Positions 1 through 7,214 of a DNA stretch of 24,455 nucleotides are shown here, piece by piece; position 1 is the stretch's first letter; every line of letters begins with the position of its first letter. The position numbers and the translations under genes are program-made. The DNA comes from Hadesarchaea archaeon. GTDB lineage: Archaea > Hadarchaeota > Hadarchaeia > Hadarchaeales > Hadarchaeaceae. The DNA is taken from assembly GCA_030615805.1 (NCBI GenBank), contig JAUWYN010000008.1, positions 1-24,455 on the forward strand, read 5' to 3'. The notes beneath the pieces are model-generated. The model was given only the letters and a program-made list of their open reading frames with translations, did not search any database and had not been told where the DNA came from.

Positions 1-2
1 CA

Positions 3-1745
3 ACCAATCCCAAAAAAACATTTTGTGACATTGACATCTTGGCAGTATACAAGAATATCGTAATTTTTGTAGAGTGCGTAGGAAAAGAAAGATTTGGCAA
101 TAAAGTCAAAGATTTTAGTTCCGAGACGAAAAATGTACTAGATAAGCCAGAACTTTTATTATCCACTTTGAAAAAATCCTACCCAAAATTTTTTAGGGAG
201 AATAAAAAAACGCTTAATGGTATAGGAAGCGGCACAATTATCAAAAAATTACTCGTTTCTTTCGAAAAAGAGGACTTAATCGAAGAGAAAAAGACGACCG
301 ATAAGGACATATTCGTCTGGGGAAGAGGAGAGATCGAATATTTTAATACAATTTCTGATGCGGCGTATCGATATTGCAAATACGAGATTTTTAGATTTCT
401 TGATATAGAACCTGCGGAGATAATAGAGAAAACTCCACAACTCCCTCACAAAATAGATATTGTGGGTATTGGCGAAGAAGACGCTGAGAGATATATTGTA
501 AGTTTTCCACTACCTGTAAGTTATCTTCTAGAAAGAAGTTTTGTATCAAGGTATCACTATAGCGAAGAAGAAGGTTTCCAGAGATTGCTTGATAAACCAA
601 AACTCAAGAGTATGCGTAAATTCTTAATAAAAGAAAAGAAGCCATATCCAAATAGTATAATCGTGCTGTTGAACCCGCAAGTAAAGGTTGATAGAATCAG
701 GGGCTTTACTTTTGACGACGAAGAAATCAATAGTTTTTGCAAAAAATATTTGTTCAAGATAACTATGCCCGACATGTTTGGGGTATTTTTATTGATAGAT
801 GGTCAACATAGACTTTTTTCTTTTGCTCAGGACTGTTACCATGAGTTCGAAAAATGGAAAGATGAGAAAGAAAAAAGAAATTTGATCAGGGGCGATACAA
901 AAATTAAGCAATTGGCAGAAGATTTACACTTGATAGTTACGGCCATTCAATCAAAAAACAAAAGTGAGAGATTTTTCCACGACGTGGGGGGCAAATTGTT
1001 TTTTGAAATTAATACAAAGCATACGCGAATAAAAGCAGAGGACGTAATCGACTTGATGGAAAAATTCTATCCTGACGATAAAGTAAGTAAGAGTAACGTA
1101 TTACTCAAGAAACTCAATGACCAAGGACCTTTGGCAAATATGATTAAAGTCGCATTTTGGCAAAAAAACAGGATCAAAAGAACTTCTTTAATTATGTATG
1201 GCGGGATAAAATTTATTTTTGATAGAAAAAATAGAACTTATTCTATTTTTAATTCCATTTTTCAGAAACAGAAAAAAATAAAAGATTATTTGGATTTTTG
1301 CCAAGTAATAATAACAAATTATCTTTTCGCTGTGAAAGAACTAATAGGTGAAAAAGACAAGAGCAAGAGTGGGGAGATATGGTCAGACATAGGTCTTAGG
1401 AAGTATTATCTCACTTCAGCGGTGTGCGTAGGTGCTTTGTTAAGAGTATTAAGACATTTACTAACTGAAAAAGACCGCGCATTCAAATTGAGGAAGAAAA
1501 TCACCGATAAAGTCTTTGAAAGTGGCCTTGAAAAGAACACCTACAACCCCAAAATTATAGAACTGTTCAAAGCCCCCATGAAGATCGTTGTCAATAATTT
1601 TACATTTGACATGGACGAATTCAAAAAGAATGGGTATGCCTCAAATAGGTGGGCACAAATAGAAGCGGCGATGTATCATGCCATAAAAGATAATACTAAA
1701 GAAGAATTTGGTGACATTACATTATTGAAAAAACAATTTCGATAA
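3..1745 (+). CDS. DGQHR-domain (DndB-like) protein, 5' end cut by the window
   Basis: Proteins with the DGQHR motif have a ParB/sulfiredoxin-like fold and are linked to DNA phosphorothioate modification (DndB family) and other defence islands. The motif is clear: FLLIDGQHRLF, about residue 252-260 counted from the TTG at 39. A region like those preceding DGQHR in relatives (EIEYFNTISDAAYRYCKYEI, residues 98-117) is also visible. The first usable start is TTG 39, but the frame is open back to base 3. The residues before and across that TTG read CDIDILAVYKNIVIFVEC, which matches the D-x12-E-C block of a PD-(D/E)XK nuclease fold, so translation almost certainly begins off-window. The position normally held by the catalytic Lys (ECK) is Val here (ECV), so nuclease activity is doubtful. 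The gene is AT-rich, unlike the housekeeping genes downstream. The family call is firm; the molecular role here is inference. Confidence 0.8.
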   Translation, partial: TNPKKTFCDIDILAVYKNIVIFVECVGKERFGNKVKDFSSETKNVLDKPELLLSTLKKSYPKFFRENKKTLNGIGSGTIIKKLLVSFEKEDLIEEKKTTDKDIFVWGRGEIEYFNTISDAAYRYCKYEIFRFLDIEPAEIIEKTPQLPHKIDIVGIGEEDAERYIVSFPLPVSYLLERSFVSRYHYSEEEGFQRLLDKPKLKSMRKFLIKEKKPYPNSIIVLLNPQVKVDRIRGFTFDDEEINSFCKKYLFKITMPDMFGVFLLIDGQHRLFSFAQDCYHEFEKWKDEKEKRNLIRGDTKIKQLAEDLHLIVTAIQSKNKSERFFHDVGGKLFFEINTKHTRIKAEDVIDLMEKFYPDDKVSKSNVLLKKLNDQGPLANMIKVAFWQKNRIKRTSLIMYGGIKFIFDRKNRTYSIFNSIFQKQKKIKDYLDFCQVIITNYLFAVKELIGEKDKSKSGEIWSDIGLRKYYLTSAVCVGALLRVLRHLLTEKDRAFKLRKKITDKVFESGLEKNTYNPKIIELFKAPMKIVVNNFTFDMDEFKKNGYASNRWAQIEAAMYHAIKDNTKEEFGDITLLKKQFR

Positions 1746-1882
1746 GAATTTAGGGCTTGATTGAGTTTTGTTTTTAAAAATGTCATGTTCCATAACCAAT
1801 GCTTGTTGCTCTTGCCAACTGCGTTCCCTTTCATCCCATAAACCCGTTTTTGTTGGGGCCTTGTTGAATTGGAAAGTGTTTA

Positions 1883-2290
1883 TCAAACAATGTGTATCTT
1901 CATATATGAATCAAATATCGGAAACAATAAATCATACGCTAAACAGACAAGTTCCCAGTCTTTGCCCTCTTTTTCAGAGACATCTTTTCTACCATGGAAC
2001 AAATTACATCTAATTTGGTAGATTGCAGTAATTAGGCTCGAAAATTCTTTCTCGCCGGGTTCGACACGCTTATACTTACTCTTATTTTGTGGATCAAGCA
2101 TATTTATGATATCAAATAGTTCAATTCTTGTCAATTTATTCAGATAACGTTTCTTTGTTCTTATGCCGTCGAAAATTGATTTTAATACCTCGACTGCACA
2201 AAAATTAGTCGGGTTAAAAAAGGAAGGGTATTTGTGAAGTATTACAATAATTATAAGAGGTGTTAATTTGCGTTCTCTGAAAATGTGCAT
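1883..2290 (-). CDS. Small HEPN-domain protein, possibly N-terminally truncated
   Basis: The 135-residue product ends in a recognisable HEPN segment: AIYQIRCNLFHGRKDVSEK around residues 89-107, followed by a helix reading LVCLAYDLLFPIFDSYM. R94 and H99 form the Rx4H signature of HEPN ribonucleases and toxins. HEPN proteins are common in toxin-antitoxin and abortive-infection systems, usually beside a partner gene. The ATG at 2290 is the only good start; no strong ribosome binding site is visible, and relatives I recall are longer at the N-terminus, so truncation is possible. The start overlaps the start of the divergent 386-residue gene by 23 bases, and the 3' end faces the 3' end of the DGQHR gene. 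An active RNase is inferred from the motif only. The coding call rests on the conserved motif rather than on length. Confidence 0.65.
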   Translation of the reverse strand: MHIFRERKLTPLIIIVILHKYPSFFNPTNFCAVEVLKSIFDGIRTKKRYLNKLTRIELFDIINMLDPQNKSKYKRVEPGEKEFSSLITAIYQIRCNLFHGRKDVSEKEGKDWELVCLAYDLLFPIFDSYMKIHIV

Positions 2291-3428
2291 ATGGTATGGC
2301 TACCCAACGCCTTTTATGTTAACAAACGTTATGGACTTGGCTCTAGTTTATGAAAGTATTTATGATGCTGAAGATATGCTACTCCCTGTATGTGAAAATG
2401 GACCAATTATCGCCGAGTTTTTAGCAGACTCTACAAGACCAGATCTAACTGTTATGAAACAATTGGATTTGAGTGGTTTTTTTGTGACAATACTCAATAC
2501 TTGCGAATACTCTGGTTATAAAAATGTGCTGAGGCTGGCGTTTTCCTCCAGATATAGAAGAAAAGCTCTAAAGTTAGATTCTCTAAAAGCTGAACGCCCG
2601 ACAGATTGCGAATTCTTTCTTGAGTTTCTTTCCGATTTGTTTGGCAAGATTAAGATGAGAAACTCAACGGCAGCTGACAATACTATCCTATTCTTAGAGG
2701 AGCTCCCTTTGTTGAGAAAAAGTGGAATTATCGTGGCATCAGATTTAGAAAAACGTAAAAAAACGCATATAGCTACTTCTGAGATATTCCAAAAAGCGGT
2801 TGATTTGGACATAAAGGACAAGGAATTTTTGCGTATAGCTAATTCTATCGGTCCGAATGTCGATCCATTTTGGACGGCGTTTTGGCTAAACGGACAACTT
2901 CTAGATTCTAGTTACCTAGGGATGCCTCTACATTTATGGAAACCTTATTTGCCGCTTCTTGAATACAAATATATCAGGGGAGGACAGTATGCCAAGACAA
3001 CTGCGCTTGAACAAACTCTCGTGGAAAGTTATTCTACTTTAGTACCAAGGATATATTGCTCGAGTATTTCAGACTTAATAAAAATAAGAAACTCGAAAGC
3101 CTTCAAGTCTTTTCGCAGTGAAATTCTAAACATTCTTAGCAAAGGAGAGGCCAAATTGCCGTATCCTAAGCATATTATGGCAGAATATTTGAAGGAAATA
3201 GAAGAACTTGCAGCTACGCGAAGCCCTAAACTCCATAAATTTCTTTTCAAAAGCATTCTTTCAATGATCCACCCAATTATAGGTCTTGTTCACGGAGGCG
3301 TAGAAACGTACAAGGAATATGTTGAAAAATATAAGAAGTGGAGGTTAGCCTTAGCCGTTATTGACTTGAGGAGAGAAATCAAACATGTGGCAATGAAAAA
3401 AAATGAATCCCGTTCCCTACAAAAATAA
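2268..3428 (+). CDS. Unrecognised 386-residue protein in the defence island
   Basis: I do not recognise this family. The start is TTG 2268, chosen because AGAGGTG (2256-2262) lies five bases upstream; the ATG at 2283 is an alternative. The protein appears soluble, with no signal peptide and no clear membrane segment. It is largely helical by composition, has several aromatic patches (DPFWTAFWLNG, LHLWKPYLPLLEYKY) and a basic C-terminal helix ending in Lys-rich sequence. A segment reading SDLIKIRNSKAFKSFRSEIL (about residues 269-288) resembles helices seen in uncharacterised defence-island proteins, which is only an impression. Its 5' end overlaps the divergent HEPN gene by 23 bases, so the two must share a control region. 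The Type IIG enzyme starts about 100 bases downstream on the same strand. AT-rich codon use matches its neighbours and suggests joint acquisition. Confidence 0.75.
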   Translation: MRSLKMCIWYGYPTPFMLTNVMDLALVYESIYDAEDMLLPVCENGPIIAEFLADSTRPDLTVMKQLDLSGFFVTILNTCEYSGYKNVLRLAFSSRYRRKALKLDSLKAERPTDCEFFLEFLSDLFGKIKMRNSTAADNTILFLEELPLLRKSGIIVASDLEKRKKTHIATSEIFQKAVDLDIKDKEFLRIANSIGPNVDPFWTAFWLNGQLLDSSYLGMPLHLWKPYLPLLEYKYIRGGQYAKTTALEQTLVESYSTLVPRIYCSSISDLIKIRNSKAFKSFRSEILNILSKGEAKLPYPKHIMAEYLKEIEELAATRSPKLHKFLFKSILSMIHPIIGLVHGGVETYKEYVEKYKKWRLALAVIDLRREIKHVAMKKNESRSLQK

Positions 3429-3531
3429 GTTTTGTTTAGCCAGTCTGCACAAAAATTAGCTCAGGGGCTAGACCCCACGAGAGAGCAGTTTAATACTTAA
3501 AAATTCCAAATCGAATAAGGGATGCAATACC

Positions 3532-4872
3532 GTGGTAAACAAAGAAAATGCCAAACAGCAAATAAAGGAGCTCCTTGAGAAATACGCTAAAGTCGTCGAA
3601 GAAAAAAGATTCGGCAAGTATACTGAGGCGGATACCAAGGCTGAATTTATAGAACCCTTGTTTGAAGCTTTGGGTTGGGATGTTCGTAATAAAACACATC
3701 CCGATGAAGTTACCAGGGAAGAAACAATATCAAAGGGTCGGGTTGACTACAGTTTTAGGATTAATGGAATCCCAAAATTCTTTCTTGAAGCAAAGGCACT
3801 AAAAGCGAACTTGGATGATCCCGAGTTTGCAGAACAAGCAATAAATTATGCTTGGCACAAGGGCTGCACTTGGGCTGTTCTTACCGATTTTGATCAAGGC
3901 GTGAAAATATTTAATGCAGAGTGGAAAACCATCGATCTGTTCCAAAGTCATTTGAAAACTATCCCTCGCCAAGAGTTTTTAGACAGATTTGAGGAGTTAT
4001 GGCTTCTGTCTAAAGAAAGTTTCGAACAGGGCTTATTAGACAAAGAAGCTGAAAAATGGGGCAAAAAATCTAAGAAAAGTTCTGTGGGCGAACAGTTGCT
4101 TAACGATTTGACAATATGGCGAGCCAAGCTTTCTAAGGATATTCTAGCGAGAAACAAAGACAAACGACTTACTGAGGCGGAGTTGGACGAGGCTGTTCAG
4201 AGAATTATAGATAGACTAATTTTTATTAGAAACTGTGAAGATAGAAAACTAGAAGAAGAAACATTGTTATCCGTGCTACGGATATGGGAAAGTAAACATA
4301 GAGGCACTCTTGCTGAACGTATAGTTGATGTTTTCCGCCATTTTTGGGATGACTACAATAGTGAGCTGTTTAAACCTCACTTATGCGACCAATTAGATGT
4401 GAGTAATGAGGTTCTTGAAGAAATAATAAACGGTCTTGATCACACAAAGGATAGGACAATCAAGTATGATTTTTCCGCACTAGATGCTGATGTTCTTGGT
4501 AATGTTTACGAGCAATACTTGGGCCACATTCTAAAGAAGACCGCAAAGCGGGCCACCTTGGCGAAAAAGCACGCTCGCCGCAAGGAGCAGGGAATTTACT
4601 ACACGCCCACTTATATTGTTGATTATATTGTGAGAAATACTTTGGGTGAATTGCTCAAAGACAAAACAGTGGATGTCGAAAAAATTAGGGTTTTGGATTC
4701 TGCTTGTGGCTCCGGTTCATTTTTGATAAAAGCTTTTGATGTTTTGAATGAATACCACAGCAAGAAGGATAAAGATTACAATCAAACACGCTTGGATGTA
4801 GAGACAGGAACGACATTTACAAAAAAAGTAGAAATTTTGAAGAACAATATTTTCGGCGTTGATTTACGGTAA
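3532..4872 (+). CDS. Type IIG restriction-modification enzyme, N-terminal part of a broken gene
   Basis: This 446-residue part holds the nuclease and the first half of the adenine methylase of an Eco57I-like single-chain restriction enzyme. The N-terminus has a PD-(D/E)XK nuclease site: D72 in GRVDYSF, then E86 and K88 in FFLEAKAL. A helical linker follows (about 150-340). The methylase begins with GIYYTPTYIVDYIV and has the S-adenosylmethionine motif I (ACGSGSF, 391-397). The frame ends abruptly after NNIFGVDLR, where relatives continue with DPQAVEIA-like sequence. The next part lies in another frame and resumes at GNSLIDD. About 25-35 residues that relatives have between these points are missing, so a deletion with a frame change has split the gene. 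The start is GTG 3532 with AAGGGA about nine bases upstream. Alone this part could cut but probably not methylate. Confidence 0.85.
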   Translation: MVNKENAKQQIKELLEKYAKVVEEKRFGKYTEADTKAEFIEPLFEALGWDVRNKTHPDEVTREETISKGRVDYSFRINGIPKFFLEAKALKANLDDPEFAEQAINYAWHKGCTWAVLTDFDQGVKIFNAEWKTIDLFQSHLKTIPRQEFLDRFEELWLLSKESFEQGLLDKEAEKWGKKSKKSSVGEQLLNDLTIWRAKLSKDILARNKDKRLTEAELDEAVQRIIDRLIFIRNCEDRKLEEETLLSVLRIWESKHRGTLAERIVDVFRHFWDDYNSELFKPHLCDQLDVSNEVLEEIINGLDHTKDRTIKYDFSALDADVLGNVYEQYLGHILKKTAKRATLAKKHARRKEQGIYYTPTYIVDYIVRNTLGELLKDKTVDVEKIRVLDSACGSGSFLIKAFDVLNEYHSKKDKDYNQTRLDVETGTTFTKKVEILKNNIFGVDLR

Positions 4873-6169
4873 TTCTTTGATTGATGATCCAGCGGTTGCA
4901 GGAGATAAAGCTTTCAAATGGAGAGAAAAATTTTTCGGGATCATGAAAGAAGGCGGATTTGATGTCATAATTGGGAATCCTCCATACATTAGAAACAGAG
5001 AACTAAAGGGAAATGAAAAGAGATTTATGAATAATAACTTTGAAACCGCCGAGGGCCAGTATGATGTCTATCAACTGTTTTTTGAAAAAGCGATAAATTT
5101 AATGAAGGATGGAGCATTTTTAGGGTTTATTACCTCAAATAAATATGCAATAACAAGCTATGGAAAGAAATTAAGAAAATTCATTTTAGACAACTGCCAA
5201 ATTATATCTATTGTCGATGTTTCTAACATCCGAGTTTTCAAAGAAGCGTCAACTTATCCTTACATAATAATTGTGAGAAAAGAATCAAATGAAAAAATAA
5301 GAAATAGCACAATTATCGAAATCATAAAAGCAAATTCGGAAGAAGACTTGCTGAAAGCAAGGCCACAAAAAATAAAACAAAGCGAGTTTTTAGAAAATGA
5401 AGGTTTTGTATTTAACATAAGCGTAGATAAAGAGCGACTCCCGTTGTTAAAGAACATACAAAAACATGCAGTAAAATTGGGTGATATAGCGATAATAAAA
5501 GAAACAGTTCATACTGGAAACATACGTAAAAAGCTAGTTGTCCATTCTAAGCTCAACGAAAAATGCAAAAAACTCTTAAGAGGCAAGGATTGTCAAAAAT
5601 ACTACTACAAATGGCAAAAATTGTGGATTATTGCAGATCCAAGCATAATTAGCAAATCAAAAGGAGAATATGCTACTATCCCCGACGATTCTTATTTTAG
5701 TCAACCAAAGTTATTTTTAAGAGAGATTGCTGAAAGAATAACTTCTTGTTACGATGAAAAAGGGTACTATTCTCTTAATAAGGCGTACGTAATCAACCAG
5801 AAAAATAAGAACTATTCGTTGAAATTTATTCTAGGCGTGTTAAATTCAAAACTTTTGTCTTGGTTTTTTAGGATTAAATTTGAATCTGCGCATATTCGTG
5901 GTGGCTATCTTCAATTTAAAAAACAGTACACATCACAATTGCCAATCAAAATCATGCCAGATAGCGAGCAACAACCAATAATTAAACTAGTAGACAAAAT
6001 GCTTTCTCTTAACAAACGCCTCAACGAAATCGGCGACAAGAAGACCGATGAGCGGGCGAGGATAGAAGTAGAGATCAAGAAAACGGATGCGGAGATCGAC
6101 GAACTGGTTTACACGTTGTACGGGATAACTGTAGAGGAAAAGAAAATTATTGAGGAGAGTTTGAAGTAA
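4859..6169 (+). CDS. Type IIG restriction-modification enzyme, C-terminal part of a broken gene
   Basis: This frame carries the rest of the enzyme. It has the adenine-methylase catalytic motif IV NPPY (residues 40-43, in DVIIGNPPYIRNREL), further methylase strands (AFLGFITSNKYAITSYGKKL), a target-recognition region around 180-370 and a coiled C-terminal helix (NEIGDKKTDERARIEVEIKK) typical of the family. The nominal start is a TTG at 4859 inside the last codons of the upstream part, with no convincing ribosome binding site; it is simply the first start in a frame that should be fused to the previous one. Codon quality is good to the end and there are no further stops, so the lesion is recent or is an assembly error. 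As it stands, motif I is on one polypeptide and NPPY on another, so methylase function is unlikely unless the halves associate. Confidence 0.8.
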   Translation: MIYGNSLIDDPAVAGDKAFKWREKFFGIMKEGGFDVIIGNPPYIRNRELKGNEKRFMNNNFETAEGQYDVYQLFFEKAINLMKDGAFLGFITSNKYAITSYGKKLRKFILDNCQIISIVDVSNIRVFKEASTYPYIIIVRKESNEKIRNSTIIEIIKANSEEDLLKARPQKIKQSEFLENEGFVFNISVDKERLPLLKNIQKHAVKLGDIAIIKETVHTGNIRKKLVVHSKLNEKCKKLLRGKDCQKYYYKWQKLWIIADPSIISKSKGEYATIPDDSYFSQPKLFLREIAERITSCYDEKGYYSLNKAYVINQKNKNYSLKFILGVLNSKLLSWFFRIKFESAHIRGGYLQFKKQYTSQLPIKIMPDSEQQPIIKLVDKMLSLNKRLNEIGDKKTDERARIEVEIKKTDAEIDELVYTLYGITVEEKKIIEESLK

Positions 6170-6253
6170 TCTAGTTCTGTCGCATTATCGGGGCGTGATT
6201 TGGGGCGGTGCAATTCATGACTTCTTCAAAGGAAAAAGCGGTTTGGTGACGGG

Positions 6254-6300
6254 GCCCTTTCGGAAGGTGTAAGACGCTTATCGTCATGAAAGGGCTTTTT
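6254..6300 (+). terminator. Hairpin with T-run behind the Type IIG gene
   Basis: GCCCTTTC (6254-6261) and GAAAGGGC (6288-6295) are perfect 8-bp arms around a 26-base loop, followed by TTTTTATT. The structure is 85 bases after the stop at 6169, in the right orientation to end plus-strand transcripts. It also directly follows the end of a doubtful minus-strand frame (stop at 6299). Archaeal terminators usually need only the T-run, so the stem could have another role. Confidence 0.5.
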
Positions 6301-6520
6301 ATTGAGATTTTTTCTTGGTTAAAATCATTTTCGGCAAGTCGTCTTTAGCAAATTGTTTTGTTTCAAGGTACTCAACAATCCCCAGGACTGAAAAGGACTG
6401 AAAGGCACCATATGAAACGGAAAAATCAGCGTAATCAAGGTCTTCAGGTGTTAAGAATGGTATCTTTTCGTTGCTATCAAAGCCTTTTAGATGCAAACAG
6501 TTGACACCAATTGATCCCAA
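6299..6520 (-). CDS. Possible small hypothetical protein or gene remnant
   Basis: The frame reads on the minus strand from TTG 6520 and is open back to about 6556 without an ATG or GTG. The 73-residue product has a protein-like composition (DLDYADFSVSYGAFQSFSVL, then a Lys-rich tail), but I recognise no family. There is no ribosome binding site at the TTG and no promoter is evident. It could be the 3' remnant of a gene lost from the edge of the defence island, or a chance frame in AT-rich DNA. Confidence 0.2.
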   Translation of the reverse strand: MGSIGVNCLHLKGFDSNEKIPFLTPEDLDYADFSVSYGAFQSFSVLGIVEYLETKQFAKDDLPKMILTKKKSQ

Positions 6521-6588
6521 ATGAATCGAAAGTTGAGAAATGAAACGGTTTAGGTGTTAAAAATGCATCAAAATCGATGAAAATGATT

Positions 6589-6662
6589 GTTAAAAGTGAA
6601 TGATATTGTTAAAAGTGAATGATATTGTTAAAAGTGAAGTGAATGATACTGTTAAAAGTGAA
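6589..6662. repeat. Tandem repeat, 19-bp unit, four copies of the core
   Basis: The core GTTAAAAGTGAA begins at 6589, 6608, 6627 and 6651. The first three are joined by TGATATT, giving exact 19-bp periods. The last spacer is 12 bases because GTGAA is duplicated and TGATATT becomes TGATACT. The sequence just before the array, AAATGATT, is a degenerate spacer. The array is in the non-coding stretch between the defence island and radA. Confidence 0.9.
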
Positions 6663-7130
6663 GAAAAGCGTTGATTGGGCTTACAATGATAAGAAACGAA
6701 AGTGAGCAAAAGTGCTGAAATAAAAACAGTTAGCCAAGATCTTAACTGTCCAGTTTCAATAAAAGCGTATCCAAATAAGGTAAAATGGAAAGTGCAATTT
6801 TGCTGATTTGATCTTAAAAGTTCTCAATCTTAGCGATTTGGACGGATTGCGAAAATGCGCGAATTATCGAAGTTCGAGTTCCTTTCGTCAGAAAAGTGTC
6901 CAAATTAAGGGCTTTGTGATCTTTTGATCAACAAGTCTCTTTTATAAGGTTTTATCGGTCTTTTTTTAATTTTTCAAGTAGCTTCACGAATTTCGAGGAA
7001 TAATAGGATGCCATTTCCAAAAAGAAGCCTTAATCTTCCTCTTTTTTTTAGCCAACACGTGGGATTGAAAAAATCGATTTTACAAAAATTGGCCTTTTTC
7101 GAAAGGAGGCAGCAAAATCCCTTTCCAAAA
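6663..7130. other. Non-coding stretch, no gene seen
   Basis: This is AT-rich DNA with no convincing frame on either strand, no tRNA-like cloverleaf and no CRISPR. It contains short T-runs (6960-6970 and 7042-7050) and a small inverted repeat GATC-TTTT-GATC near 6931. With the tandem repeat upstream it makes a gap of nearly 0.7 kb between the acquired island and radA. Confidence 0.6.
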
Positions 7131-7131
7131 G

Positions 7132-7210
7132 CTTTTTATATATTACTTTCGGTGACCTCTCTGGGGTAAATTCGCTTAAAAGCGCGTGCGAGAGGGTCGA
7201 ACGGAGGTGG
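7132..7210 (+). promoter_or_regulatory. radA promoter and ribosome binding site
   Basis: A TATA box (TTTATATA, 7135-7142) preceded by a purine-rich stretch gives an expected transcript start near 7164. That leaves a leader of about 50 bases. The leader contains a small hairpin (CGCTTAAAAGCG) and ends with GGAGGTG (7203-7209), five bases before the radA ATG at 7215. Confidence 0.7.
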
Positions 7211-7214
7211 TCAA

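Noticed and set aside
1768..2013. 81-residue plus-strand frame overlapping the HEPN gene
   Set aside because: It is antisense to the conserved HEPN motif, has Cys/Ser-rich random composition and no ribosome binding site.
3450..3490. tRNA fragment around GCTCAGGGGCTAGACCCC
   Set aside because: It only forms a short GGGG/CCCC hairpin; no D, anticodon or T arms are found around it.
4859..4872. Programmed frameshift joining the two Type IIG halves
   Set aside because: There is no slippery run, and sequence that relatives have between the two ends is missing, so a shift alone would not restore the protein.
6582..6662. CRISPR array
   Set aside because: The repeats are 12 bases with 7-12-base near-identical spacers; there are no unique spacers and no cas genes.
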